Below are positions 17,219 through 25,913 of a DNA stretch of 64,000 nucleotides, piece after piece. Source of the DNA: SpSt-539 sp964549445 (GTDB lineage Bacteria > Planctomycetota > Phycisphaerae > UBA1845 > UTPLA1); the NCBI GenBank assembly GCA_964549445.1, contig CAZJVS010000008.1, positions 1-64,000 of the forward strand, in the 5' to 3' direction. The notes beneath the pieces were generated by a model. It was not told the origin of the DNA. It was given only the letters and a program-made list of their open reading frames with translations, and did no database searches. Every line of letters begins with the position of its first letter. Positions within the stretch are counted from its first letter, which is position 1. Both the position numbers and the translations under genes were made by a program.

Positions 17219-18427
17219 CTACGGCAATTGTAATCGCACGGCCTTGCGTTTTCCGACGCGGACCAGCATGCCGGTGGCGGGGGTAACACGGGACTGCGAA
17301 TCGGTGACTTTCACTTCGTTGAGTGAAACGCCGCCCCCGTCGATGAGGCGGCGGGCTTCGCTGGTGGACGTTGCGAGGCCGGCGGTCTTGAGCAGAGCGG
17401 CGACCGCGATCTCATCGGCCGGGATGGTCACGGAGGGGATGTCGTCCCGGAGGCCGCCGTCGCGGAAGACGCGGTCGAACAGGTCGGATTCGTGCTGCGC
17501 GGTCGCCGCGTCGTGATACATCGCGACGATCGTTCGCGCGAGCCGGGCCTTGGCTTCGCGCGGATGGGTCTTGGCCGAGTCGCAGAGTATCTTGACTTCC
17601 TCAGCGGGGACGTTGGTGAGCAGGGTGTAATAGTTGGACATGAGCGCGTCCGGGATCGACATGACCTTGCCAAACATATCCTTGGGCGTGTCGCGGACGG
17701 CGACGTAGTTTCCGTAGGACTTGCTCATCTTCTGCTGGCCGTCGAGACCGACCAGCAGCGGCATGACCATGACGATTTGCGGCGGCTGGCCAGCGGCGAT
17801 CTGCAGATCGCGGCCGACGAGGTTGTTGAAGGTCTGGTCGGTGCCGCCGAGTTCGACGTCGGAGTGGATGTTGACGGAGTCCCAGCCCTGCATGAGCGGG
17901 TACATGAGTTCGTGGACGCCAATGGGGGTCTCTTCTTTCAGGCGCTTGGCGAAGTCGTCGCGCTTGAGCATCTGCTGCAGGGTCATCTGGCCGGCGAGGC
18001 GCAGGACGTCGGCGAAGTCCATCTTGGCCAGCCATTCCGAATTGCGGCGAACTTCCAACTTGCCGGCCGAGGTATCGAGGACGTGGCCGGCCTGTTCGAG
18101 ATAGGTGCGTGCGTTGCGGTCAACCTCCTCCGGCGTGAGGACAGGCCTCGTCTTGCTGCGACCGGAGGGGTCGCCAATGCGTGCGGTGAAGTCTCCGATG
18201 ATCAGGACGGCGGTGTGGCCGAGGTCCTGGAATTGGCGAAGCTTTCGGAGTGCGACGGTATGGCCGAGATGGATGTCCGGCGCCGTGGGGTCCATGCCGA
18301 GCTTCGCGCGGAGGCGGCGCTTGGACTTGGTGGCAGATTCGAGGCGTGCGGCCAGCTCGCGCTCCGAATAAACGGCCTCGCAGCCGCGGACGAGGAGACT
18401 GAGGGCGTGGGACGGATCGGAGGTCAT
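17219..18427 (-). CDS. tyrS: tyrosyl-tRNA synthetase
   Basis: Charges tRNA-Tyr. The ATG at 18427 gives 402 residues, normal for the longer bacterial TyrRS type; the frame is open upstream but that extension is Pro/Asn-rich, not conserved, and overlaps the divergent SMR gene. The class I HIGH motif is HLGH (53-56) within PDIHLGHT, and KMSKS is at 233-237. GGTDQTFN (194-201) is the substrate-site motif. An S4 RNA-binding domain closes the protein from about residue 335 (SEARRLIDGGGVSLNEVKV). It heads a three-gene minus-strand operon. Confidence 0.97.
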   Translation of the reverse strand: MTSDPSHALSLLVRGCEAVYSERELAARLESATKSKRRLRAKLGMDPTAPDIHLGHTVALRKLRQFQDLGHTAVLIIGDFTARIGDPSGRSKTRPVLTPEEVDRNARTYLEQAGHVLDTSAGKLEVRRNSEWLAKMDFADVLRLAGQMTLQQMLKRDDFAKRLKEETPIGVHELMYPLMQGWDSVNIHSDVELGGTDQTFNNLVGRDLQIAAGQPPQIVMVMPLLVGLDGQQKMSKSYGNYVAVRDTPKDMFGKVMSIPDALMSNYYTLLTNVPAEEVKILCDSAKTHPREAKARLARTIVAMYHDAATAQHESDLFDRVFRDGGLRDDIPSVTIPADEIAVAALLKTAGLATSTSEARRLIDGGGVSLNEVKVTDSQSRVTPATGMLVRVGKRKAVRLQLP

Positions 18428-18503
18428 GGCTGCATCTCGATAAACATTTCGCGAGCGAGGATACTCGGCCGCGGGTTTGGGGAAAAGCCGATGGAGGTGC
18501 AGT

Positions 18504-18824
18504 GTGCATTGGGTATTGTTGTTGGTGGCCGGGCTGCTGGAGGTCGGTTTCACGACTTGCATGAAGTTGTCGGAGGGGTTTACGAGGCCGCGGGCGAAGA
18601 TCGGATTCGCGGTGTGTGCCGTTGCCAGTTTCCTGTTCCTGAACCGCGCGGCGCGGGGGATTCCGCTGGGAACGGCGTATGCGGTGTGGACGGGAATCGG
18701 CGCGGCGAGGACTGCGCTCATCGGCATGGCGTATTTCAAAGACCCGGCTGATCTGCGCGTGATCGTGCTGTTGTGCGTACTGGTAGCAAGCGTGATCGGG
18801 CTAAAGGTTGTGTCGCCGCATTGA
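18504..18824 (+). CDS. small multidrug resistance (SMR) family transporter, EmrE/Gdx type
   Basis: The start is GTG 18504, with GGAGG at 18493-18497 and a 6-nt spacer; the ATG at 18477 would add residues with no counterpart in the family. 106 residues, four membrane helices. Helix 1 holds the essential membrane Glu in GLLEVG, followed by KLSEGFTRP. Helix 3 has GTAYAVWTGIG, typical of the Gdx/SugE branch, while the GFTTCMKLSEGF stretch looks more like EmrE. It functions as a dual-topology dimeric cation/proton or guanidinium antiporter. No partner SMR gene is adjacent, so it is probably homodimeric. Substrate is unresolved. Confidence 0.88.
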   Translation: MHWVLLLVAGLLEVGFTTCMKLSEGFTRPRAKIGFAVCAVASFLFLNRAARGIPLGTAYAVWTGIGAARTALIGMAYFKDPADLRVIVLLCVLVASVIGLKVVSPH

Positions 18825-18845
18825 GTCTATTGGATCCGGTGTTAC

Positions 18846-19310
18846 ATGCACGAATACGTCTTGAGTCAATCGCAGGCGGTGGCGAGTCCGCTGGAACGGG
18901 TGTTCACGTTTTTCGCGGATGCGGGGAATCTCGATGAGTTGACGCCGAAGTGGCTGCGGTTCGAGGTGGTGACGCAGCGGCCAATCGCGATGAAGCCCGG
19001 GGCGCTGATTGAGTATCGGCTTCGCTGGCACGGCCTGCCGATCGCATGGGTGACGCGGATTGAGGAGTGGTCGCCGCCGCATCGGTTCGTCGACACGCAG
19101 ATTCGCGGACCGTACAAGCTGTGGCATCACACACACGTGCTCCATGCGGTGGATGGCGGGACCCGGATGACGGATGTCGTGCAGTACGCGCTGCCGCTCG
19201 GGCCGATCGGGCGATTCGCGCATGCGATCGCGGTTCGGCGCGACGTGACAAACATCTTCGACTATCGGCGGCAGCGGATTGCGGAGCTGTTCGGTGGGGT
19301 GACGACTTGA
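18846..19310 (+). CDS. SRPBCC-fold protein (polyketide cyclase/dehydrase-like)
   Basis: 154 residues with the START/Bet v1-like pattern: N-terminal strand (EYVLSQSQAVASPLERVFTFF), a helix and NLDELTPKWLRFEV, a strand series ending in DTQIRGPYKLWHHTHVL, and a long C-terminal helix (DYRRQRIAELFG). It resembles the cell-division-inhibitor/SRPBCC group often annotated with NAD-dependent epimerases, though no such gene is here. It probably binds a small hydrophobic ligand. It follows the SMR gene by 21 bp. Confidence 0.75.
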   Translation: MHEYVLSQSQAVASPLERVFTFFADAGNLDELTPKWLRFEVVTQRPIAMKPGALIEYRLRWHGLPIAWVTRIEEWSPPHRFVDTQIRGPYKLWHHTHVLHAVDGGTRMTDVVQYALPLGPIGRFAHAIAVRRDVTNIFDYRRQRIAELFGGVTT

Positions 19311-19336
19311 ATCGCCGGGACGAGAAGTGATATAAG
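19307..19336 (+). promoter_or_regulatory. promoter for the metzincin-like protease
   Basis: TTGAAT (19307-19312), 18-bp spacer, TATAAG (19331-19336). The -35 overlaps the stop of the SRPBCC gene. The expected start of transcription near 19343 lies 25-40 bp before the candidate start codons. Confidence 0.45.
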
Positions 19337-19382
19337 GAAACGGGCGGGCAGGGGGCCGGCGGATCGAGTGGACGAGCTTGAT

Positions 19383-20753
19383 ATGGGCATGAGCAACAGC
19401 TGTTCAGCAAGGCGAACGAATCGATTCCGGTTCGCCATGGCTGCGGCGTTTGGCCTGCGCGCGGTTGCCGCGTATGCGGGTGACCCGGGAACCGGTTGGT
19501 GCCTTAAGACAGACGTGAACGCGGACCGCTTTCGGACTTCCACGGATATTGAACTATTTACGGCCGGCTTGCTGGAGGGGGCCGGCACTGCGCAGGTGCT
19601 GTGTGCCGCCGATATGGATGGCGACCTCGTACTCTCCGGCAATGACATCCCCGAGTTCATTCGCATCTACCTCGAGCCAGATGGCGACGGCGATTCCATC
19701 CCGGACGTGTTCGAGACTAACGACGGTGCCTTCGCGTCGGCAACCGCGACGGGAACAGACCCAACGAACCCCGACACTGACGGAGATGCCCTTCGCGATG
19801 GCGACGAGGTGTACGACGCGGCAGCCGGTCTCGATCTTCACGTCCTGGGCTGCTCACCGGTTCGGAAGAACCTTCTCATCGAGGTGGACTGGTTTGATGA
19901 CTCCGAGGGCACGGTTCATACACACCGGCCTTCGCTGCCCGTGATCAACCTGATCACGGCGGCGTTTGCGGCGGCGCCGGTTCCGAATCCATACGGCGCG
20001 GCGAACGGTATCACCATGATCATCGACTATCGCCAAGGGGGCGCATTGAGTGGCGGCAACCTGATCCCGGGCTCGGATACGGTGGTGTCGTTCGATTCGG
20101 AGTTCAACGCATACAAGGCGGCCAACTTCGCGGCAAACCGCAACGGCTTCTTCCACTACGCGATTTTCTGTCACCGGTACAACAGCTCGACGAATAACAG
20201 CTCGGGCGTTGCCGAACTCAACGGCGACGATTTCATCGTTTCTTTGCAGACGTCGCAGTCGTCGTCCAGCATTTCGAAGACGATGATGCATGAGCTGGGG
20301 CACAACCTGAATCTGCGGCACGGCGGATTCGAAAACCTGAACTACAAGCCGAACTACAACTCGGTGATGAACTATCGCTTTCAGTTTCCAGGTGCGGACT
20401 CGAACGCGAGCTGCAACGCCGTCGGAGACAGCATTCTTGACTATTCGCGTGGGCTGCGGCTTCCGCTCGATGAGGGCAATCTAGACGAATCGCAGGGAGT
20501 GTGCGGGACGGTGGCGATCGACTGGAACGGCGACAGCGCGATTTCGGCGGGCGTCGCAATGAACATCAATTGCTCGGCGGGGCAACGCTTCACGTGCGGG
20601 TCGAGCAATCCGGACATTTGCGGCGACGCAAGCTGTTCGCTGCTTCTCGATTTCAACGATTGGGCGGCGGTGTCATTCAGCGGAATCTTCCAGGCCGATC
20701 TTGCCGCGCCTGAGATCATCGCCTGCCAGGATGTACCGTTCGTCCAGGACTAG
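19383..20753 (+). CDS. secreted zinc metalloprotease, metzincin-like, with N-terminal EF-hand/TSP3 segments
   Basis: 456 residues from the ATG at 19383 (an in-frame GTG at 19368 is possible). A signal peptide ending near AVAAYAG is followed by a dockerin-like pair of calcium loops (DVNADRF and DMDGDLVLSGNDI) and thrombospondin type 3-like acidic loops (DPTNPDTDGDALRDGDE). The catalytic zinc motif is HELGHNLNLRH (HExxHxxxxxH), and a Met-turn-like VMNY follows about 30 residues later, together characteristic of metzincins. Cysteine pairs suggest disulfides. It is extracellular or periplasmic. Its stop overlaps that of the convergent thermolysin-like protease gene in a shared CTAG. Confidence 0.8.
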   Translation: MGMSNSCSARRTNRFRFAMAAAFGLRAVAAYAGDPGTGWCLKTDVNADRFRTSTDIELFTAGLLEGAGTAQVLCAADMDGDLVLSGNDIPEFIRIYLEPDGDGDSIPDVFETNDGAFASATATGTDPTNPDTDGDALRDGDEVYDAAAGLDLHVLGCSPVRKNLLIEVDWFDDSEGTVHTHRPSLPVINLITAAFAAAPVPNPYGAANGITMIIDYRQGGALSGGNLIPGSDTVVSFDSEFNAYKAANFAANRNGFFHYAIFCHRYNSSTNNSSGVAELNGDDFIVSLQTSQSSSSISKTMMHELGHNLNLRHGGFENLNYKPNYNSVMNYRFQFPGADSNASCNAVGDSILDYSRGLRLPLDEGNLDESQGVCGTVAIDWNGDSAISAGVAMNINCSAGQRFTCGSSNPDICGDASCSLLLDFNDWAAVSFSGIFQADLAAPEIIACQDVPFVQD

Positions 20754-23700
20754 GGCGCGAGCAGCACCGCAACAAACAGCGGAACGTCCGCGGCGGAGAC
20801 GGCCCCGCTGCTGTTCATGTCCGCAGCGCAATAGGCGGCCGTAATCGTCCCGCCGGGCGTCATGGCACTGACGAAGCCCTGGATATCCGCGCCATTGACG
20901 AGCGAGTCGCCGTTTACGTCGCCGGTGCCGGTTGCGAAAACAGTCAGCACCACATCGTTGGAGTCGGGTTGGGAACAGCCGTTGGCGACGACGCAATCAT
21001 AGACTCCGGCGTCCAGCGCGCTGACCGGATCGATCGTGAGCGTTGCTGTTTCCGAGCCGGCGATGTTTCCGCCGTCGCTAAGCCCGTTGGAGTTTCTCCG
21101 CCACTTGAATGTCAATCCGTCGCCATTGGCGGCGACGCTGAAGCTGGTCGAGCCGCCAACGCAGGCCGCGGCCGCCTGCGGCTGTTGCGTGAATTCGGGG
21201 TCGTTGACGGAATCGCAAACATCGCCGAGCCCGTCGCTGTCGCAGTCGGCCTGATCTGGGTTCGCTAGGGACGGGCAGTTGTCGGTCGCGCAGAGATTTG
21301 CCGGGAAGCCGGCGTCGCCGAGGCCATCTCCATCGGTATCGGTGCAGCTGTCGCAGGCGTCTCCAAGGCCGTCGCTGTCCGCGTCGGCCTGAGAGGCGTT
21401 GGCGACTTCGACGCAGTTGTCACAGGCATCGGGAACGGTGTCAGCGTCGACGTCGTCACCGATCGATCCGGCGCTAATCTCGATGGCGAGGTTGAACTGC
21501 CGACCGCTCCAAAGAACGCCGGGGGCCTCGGTAGCGCGGGCGCTGGAGTTCCCACCCGTGTAGTTGCTGACGACCCACCCGAAGACATCCGGCGCACCGA
21601 TCGTGTTGCTCAGGATTTCAACCCAGTATGTCCCCGCCGGCAGTGTTTGCGGCGAGGCAAGATTGAACGAAACCTGATATTCGGTCAGTCCGCCGACTGT
21701 GAAGCCGGTCGCGACCCGGGTCGGCGTGTTCACCTGCGATGAGATCAGCGTTCCGGGGAGACCCGCCGGCGAGTCTTGAAGCACGCGAATCGTGAAGCTG
21801 TCGGCCGGGAGCGAATTGCCGGGCGAGTAGAGTCCCCAAATCTTGATCGTTTCGATTGTCTTCGGCAGGAAGAGCGAGAACCGCTGGGCGCGAGAGGTAA
21901 TTCCGGTGCCATTCTGAGGATCCTGGAAGTCGGCGACGACGAACTGGCCATGGGTCGACTCGTTTCGCAGAATGACATCCGGCTGGGCGCCGCCGATGGT
22001 TTCGATCTCGTCCGGCATGGCATTGTTGTTGCAGTCGCGGCTCTCGGTGCAGTCGTAGATCCGCACGTCGTCGATGTACCAGCCGCGGTAGCCGGTACAG
22101 AAATCCTTGCCGAGGTCGAAGCGGAGACGAATGGTCTGTCCGGGTGCGGCAATTCCATTGAGCGCTACGAGCGTCGTGCCCCACTGGCCGCCGGCGCCAG
22201 ACCATGCAGGTTCGCCGGCGATGGGGTTGGAGTTACCAGCGCCGGACGTAAGCAGGACGCCGTTGTAGCCGTTGTAGTAGAAATTACTGCTGATGATCGT
22301 CCACGGACCGTCGTCGATGCTGATCTTTACGTTGCATCCGTCGAAGCCGCTCTCGGTCTCGACGTAGTGGGTGATCGCGAGCGTCGGGAAGTTCAGTGTC
22401 GCGGGAAGCGTGATGGGCGGGCTGTCGAGGTGATGAACGGCGGACTCCTGGGCGACGCAATCGCCCGCCAGGTCGACGCAGTGGGCGGCCTTGCCGGGCT
22501 GTCCGTATGGCAGTGGCGTCGTCGTGGTAGTCCAGTCGTAGGGTGTGGCCGGTGTGCCGTCGGACGATACGGTCCACGGGGCAAGATCGCCATCTTCAAA
22601 GTCGTCTGCGAAGATCGGTGCCTGCGCGGCGCATTGCGTCGGCGCGGGTGCGTTGAGGACATTCACAGTCTGCCCGCAGCGGCCGGGCGTGTTCAGTTCG
22701 ACGGCGAGGACGGCCTTGTTCACCTGCTGTGCGTCGGACGCGGTGAACACAGATGCGGATGGGCCACCGGTTCGCGGATCGGTTGGCGTGGTGCCGACCA
22801 GGTCGGCCGCGGCTTGGTTGAAGGCTGCGAAGGCGTCTTCGAAATCGGACGCGACGGTGAGATAGGTGGTAAGGGCGCGATACCAGACCGCGCCGGCCTT
22901 GATCGGGCCGATCCCGGTAACGGTCTGGCCATTGAATGTGCCTCCGTCGGTGAGCAGGGCGAATGCGTGATTGGGGACGCCGCTGCCGCTGTGGACGCCT
23001 CCGTTGTCGGTGACGCTGCAGGTTTGAAACGTGCTGGAGGCGCGGTCGGGGTGGCTCTTGCAGGTCGGGTTCCACATATCCCGAATGGGACGGTTTCCGA
23101 ACGCCGTGGCGTCTTCCGCGACGGCCCAGCGCACGCCGTTGGGGTAATTCGAACTTTGCGGGCTGCACGCAGAACGTAGGTTGTTGGGTGTGTCGAGGCC
23201 GGGGCCGGTCGGGTGCGTGGGCCAGGGCGTTCCGCCGGGGGTTCCGGCAAAGGCCGCATTTCCATTGAACAGGTCGATGAGCTCGCCGAACACGTCTGAG
23301 AAGGACTCGTTCAACTGGCCGGACTGGTTTTGGTAGATGAGGTTGGCGGAGTACTGGGTTACGCCGTGCGTCAGTTCGTGGCCGACGACGTCGTCGGCAA
23401 CCGTGTTAGCGCAGAAGACCATTTGGACGCCGTTCCAGTAGGCGTTGGGGCAGTTTGGGGCGGTTGAGTTAATCGTGGCGATCATCGGCAGTCCAAATCC
23501 GTCGATGCTGTCGCGCCCGAACGCGCGAAAGTAGTAGTCGTAGGTGTCGCCGTAGTAGTCGTAAGCGCGATTGACGTCGGCGGGAGACCCGACCGGGGCC
23601 TGGCCCTCCGTACGCGCGACTGTGCCCGGGATCGAACTGCCGCCGTTACCGTTGTAAATCCGGCGATCCTTGATGGAGCAGACCACATCCCAGCGATCGA

Positions 23701-24355
23701 GAACGGTGCCTGTGTGGGCGTCGATGAAATAGGCCATGCGATTAAGCGGACCGTCGGCGATGATCAGGTGGTACGCGAGGCGCGCGCCGATGGACTTGTC
23801 GCCGTACCAGCCGGGATCGACGATGACGAGCTCTGAGTGATCGACGACCGGTGCGCCGGCGGCGAATTCGTCTTTCGCGATGGCCGCCGCTGCATCGGCG
23901 GTGAGCGTTGGAACAGGATTCAGCTTCGCTGGGATCGGAAAGAACCGCCCGTTGGCTGCGAAAATCTCGCCCGCCGCGTTCTGATGGACTTTGAGCGTCC
24001 CGGCGAAGACCGGTACGCCGAGGTGAACCTGCGAATAGGTCGTGTGAGCGGTGGCGAGTCCGTCGACCGCGAATCGCTGGCGGACCAGCTGGCTCGCGGG
24101 ATCGGAAACGCCGAACAGGGATCCATGCTGGGCCAAAAATTCGTCAGGGGTCGGCGGCTGTAGGGCGATCTTGGATTTGACGGGGATCGTCGCTCCCGCG
24201 GCCGGCGCGACAAATGTCGTCAGGCCGCTCGATGACGACTTCACGATGCGGAGCGTTGCGTTGTTTTGGGCCGAGACAGGTGCCGCGCCAAATGCGAGCA
24301 GGCCGACAGTGAGCAGAGCCAGGGATGCACGTTCAGAGCGCGGTTGATCGATCAT
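20750..24355 (-). CDS. M4 (thermolysin) family metalloprotease with C-terminal adhesion modules
   Basis: 1201 residues from the ATG at 24355, which has AAGGA about 5 nt upstream; an ATG at 24406 lies at the predicted transcription start and is rejected. Signal peptide ends near APVSAQ. A pro-region (FTP/PepSY type) covers about 60-220. The catalytic domain has HELTH at 326-330 and the downstream zinc ligand in NESFSD (E350, D354). Then come jelly-roll-like beta modules, acidic TSP3 repeats (DADSDGLGDACD), an Ig-like domain (VYDCVVANGC) and a terminal dockerin-like pair (DVNGDSLVNGADI, DMNSSGAVSAADV). It is a secreted, calcium-rich endopeptidase, probably held at the cell surface. Confidence 0.92.
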   Translation of the reverse strand: MIDQPRSERASLALLTVGLLAFGAAPVSAQNNATLRIVKSSSSGLTTFVAPAAGATIPVKSKIALQPPTPDEFLAQHGSLFGVSDPASQLVRQRFAVDGLATAHTTYSQVHLGVPVFAGTLKVHQNAAGEIFAANGRFFPIPAKLNPVPTLTADAAAAIAKDEFAAGAPVVDHSELVIVDPGWYGDKSIGARLAYHLIIADGPLNRMAYFIDAHTGTVLDRWDVVCSIKDRRIYNGNGGSSIPGTVARTEGQAPVGSPADVNRAYDYYGDTYDYYFRAFGRDSIDGFGLPMIATINSTAPNCPNAYWNGVQMVFCANTVADDVVGHELTHGVTQYSANLIYQNQSGQLNESFSDVFGELIDLFNGNAAFAGTPGGTPWPTHPTGPGLDTPNNLRSACSPQSSNYPNGVRWAVAEDATAFGNRPIRDMWNPTCKSHPDRASSTFQTCSVTDNGGVHSGSGVPNHAFALLTDGGTFNGQTVTGIGPIKAGAVWYRALTTYLTVASDFEDAFAAFNQAAADLVGTTPTDPRTGGPSASVFTASDAQQVNKAVLAVELNTPGRCGQTVNVLNAPAPTQCAAQAPIFADDFEDGDLAPWTVSSDGTPATPYDWTTTTTPLPYGQPGKAAHCVDLAGDCVAQESAVHHLDSPPITLPATLNFPTLAITHYVETESGFDGCNVKISIDDGPWTIISSNFYYNGYNGVLLTSGAGNSNPIAGEPAWSGAGGQWGTTLVALNGIAAPGQTIRLRFDLGKDFCTGYRGWYIDDVRIYDCTESRDCNNNAMPDEIETIGGAQPDVILRNESTHGQFVVADFQDPQNGTGITSRAQRFSLFLPKTIETIKIWGLYSPGNSLPADSFTIRVLQDSPAGLPGTLISSQVNTPTRVATGFTVGGLTEYQVSFNLASPQTLPAGTYWVEILSNTIGAPDVFGWVVSNYTGGNSSARATEAPGVLWSGRQFNLAIEISAGSIGDDVDADTVPDACDNCVEVANASQADADSDGLGDACDSCTDTDGDGLGDAGFPANLCATDNCPSLANPDQADCDSDGLGDVCDSVNDPEFTQQPQAAAACVGGSTSFSVAANGDGLTFKWRRNSNGLSDGGNIAGSETATLTIDPVSALDAGVYDCVVANGCSQPDSNDVVLTVFATGTGDVNGDSLVNGADIQGFVSAMTPGGTITAAYCAADMNSSGAVSAADVPLFVAVLLAP

Positions 24356-24410
24356 GAAATTCCTTCGAGTCAGGATGGATTCGCCGAATAGGCTGCCGAA
24401 ACCCACGCCA

Positions 24411-24439
24411 ATTATACCGGACTCCGGGAGTCGGATCAG
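24411..24439 (-). promoter_or_regulatory. promoter of the thermolysin-like protease, with a 13-bp palindrome in the spacer
   Basis: On the minus strand, TATAAT (24416-24411) is preceded at 17 bp by CTGATC (24439-24434). The spacer holds GACTCC-G-GGAGTC (24420-24432), an inverted repeat that could be an operator. Transcription would start near 24404, just upstream of the chosen start at 24355. Confidence 0.5.
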
Positions 24440-24463
24440 TCGGTCGGAACGGGCGTCCTGCGA

Positions 24464-24491
24464 TTGACAGGGGTGGGCGGGGTCGTATAAT
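24464..24491 (+). promoter_or_regulatory. full-consensus sigma70 promoter of the ABC ATPase gene
   Basis: TTGACA (24464-24469), 16-bp spacer, TATAAT (24486-24491). Both hexamers are perfect. Transcription would start near 24498, about 40 nt before the ATG at 24538. It is the strongest promoter-like match I found in the window. Confidence 0.75.
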
Positions 24492-24537
24492 CCATTCGCT
24501 GTGACGGCGGGCCGCGTTGGCCGCGCGGTCTAACCGC

Positions 24538-25713
24538 ATGGCACGCGTGACTTTACAGAACGTCTGCAAAGTCTACCCGGGCGGCGTAACGGCCGTGGAC
24601 CGGGTCAGTCTGGATATTGCCGACGAGCAGTTCGTAGTGCTGGTCGGGCCTTCCGGCTGCGGGAAGAGCACGACGTTGCGGATGGTCGCGGGGCTGGAGG
24701 AAATCTCCTCCGGCTCGATTGAGATCGGCGGTCGTGTCGTCAACGACGTGCCGCCGAAGGATCGCGACATCGCGATGGTCTTTCAGAACTACGCGCTCTA
24801 CCCGCATATGAGCGTGTACAAGAATATGGCCTTCAGCCTGACGTTGCGGCGACGCGAACTCGGGTTGAAGAAGGCGGATATCGATCGCAAGGTCCGTGAA
24901 GCAGCGAAGATCCTCGGCATCGAGACGCTGCTTGACCGCAAACCCAAGGCCCTGTCCGGCGGACAGCGGCAGCGGGTGGCGGTGGGCCGGGCGATCGTTC
25001 GCGACCCCAAGGCGTTTCTGTTCGACGAGCCGTTGTCGAACGTGGACGCCAAGATGCGGGTCGAGATGCGATCGGAAATCAAGAAGCTGCAGCGGCGGCT
25101 AAAGACGACGACGATCTACGTCACGCACGACCAGGAAGAGGCGATGACGCTCGGCGATCAGATCGTCGTCATGAAGGACGGCCGGGTGCAGCAGGTTGGA
25201 TCGCCGCTCGAAATATTCGACCGACCGGTGAACCGGTTTGTCGGTGATTTCATCGGGACGCCCCCGATGAACTTCCTCGACGGACGCATTGTCGGCGATG
25301 GCCGGCTGTCGTTTGACGAGGGAAGCGGGAAGGTGACGCTGGGCAGCCGGCTGGCAACGGCGGCCGAGGCGTACCGCGGGCGCGACATGGTGCTCGGCAT
25401 CCGGCCGGAAGGACTTTCGACGCTGCCCGATCGTGCGACGTCGGCGTTCGGACCGACGGCGAGCCCGGATGAGTTGCCGCATCTCGACGTGCGCGTGACG
25501 TTGGTCGAGTTGCTGGGCAAAGAAAAGGACGTACACATGGCAACATCGCGGCATGATCGACTGGTCGGCCGGATGGATGCGCATGTTCAGGTGAGCGAAG
25601 GACAGACGATGCGCGTGTTCGTGGACTTGCGGGCGGCGCATCTGTTTGAGCCCGGCGCGATGGGAAAGAACGTGAGTCTTGCAGCGCTAAATGAGGCAGC
25701 CCGTGCGAACTGA
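24538..25713 (+). CDS. ugpC: ABC transporter ATP-binding protein, UgpC/MalK/MsmK type
   Basis: 391 residues from the ATG at 24538 (a TTG 7 codons upstream is rejected). The ATPase domain has Walker A GPSGCGKST, Q-loop VFQNYALYPH, signature LSGGQRQR, Walker B AFLFDEPLSNVD and the switch His in YVTHDQ. The remaining ~150 residues form the TOBE/OB regulatory domain found in MalK/UgpC, which energise carbohydrate or glycerol-phosphate importers. No permease or binding protein is near, so it may serve several remote transporters, as MsmK does. It stands alone behind a consensus promoter. Confidence 0.93.
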   Translation: MARVTLQNVCKVYPGGVTAVDRVSLDIADEQFVVLVGPSGCGKSTTLRMVAGLEEISSGSIEIGGRVVNDVPPKDRDIAMVFQNYALYPHMSVYKNMAFSLTLRRRELGLKKADIDRKVREAAKILGIETLLDRKPKALSGGQRQRVAVGRAIVRDPKAFLFDEPLSNVDAKMRVEMRSEIKKLQRRLKTTTIYVTHDQEEAMTLGDQIVVMKDGRVQQVGSPLEIFDRPVNRFVGDFIGTPPMNFLDGRIVGDGRLSFDEGSGKVTLGSRLATAAEAYRGRDMVLGIRPEGLSTLPDRATSAFGPTASPDELPHLDVRVTLVELLGKEKDVHMATSRHDRLVGRMDAHVQVSEGQTMRVFVDLRAAHLFEPGAMGKNVSLAALNEAARAN

Positions 25714-25715
25714 CT

Positions 25716-25742
25716 TCGACGGGCAGCGGCTTTTTGCGTCGA
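25716..25742 (+). other. hairpin just after the ABC ATPase stop
   Basis: TCGACG (25716-25721) pairs with CGTCGA (25737-25742) around a 15-nt loop containing five T. It starts 2 nt after the stop codon. It is a weak stem with no T-run after it; it may protect the mRNA 3' end or belong to the structured leader that follows. Confidence 0.3.
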
Positions 25743-25836
25743 CAAGGCAGTGGCGGCTCCGGATCGGGAGTGTGCGGATGAGCTAACTCCGCACCCGTCA
25801 TCCTGGATCCGGGTCGTGCAAACGGCCCGTGAAGCG

Positions 25837-25870
25837 AAAGCGGGCACAGGACTGGACGGCCCGCTTTTTT
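25837..25870 (+). terminator. intrinsic terminator or attenuator before nusA
   Basis: A perfect 9-bp stem, AAAGCGGGC (25837-25845) with GCCCGCTTT (25859-25867), 13-nt loop, ending in six T (25865-25870). It lies about 125 bp after the ABC ATPase gene and 44 bp before the nusA start. A further stem GTGCGGA/TCCGCAC occurs upstream at about 25770-25795. It may simply end ugpC transcription or act as an attenuator in a nusA leader. Confidence 0.75.
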
Positions 25871-25913
25871 GTTGGTGCGGGCGACAAGTGAATACGTAGA
25901 TAGGAAACAGCTT

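Noticed and set aside
21776..23179. 467-residue plus-strand open frame inside the thermolysin-like gene
   Set aside because: The opposite strand encodes a full M4 protease with catalytic motifs; the frame has no recognisable feature.
24517..24537. TTG start 7 codons before the ABC ATPase ATG
   Set aside because: No Shine-Dalgarno and the family starts at the ATG-encoded residues.
25869..25913. TTG start extending nusA upstream
   Set aside because: It falls in the T-run of the intrinsic terminator; the GTG at 25914 fits the NusA N-terminus.
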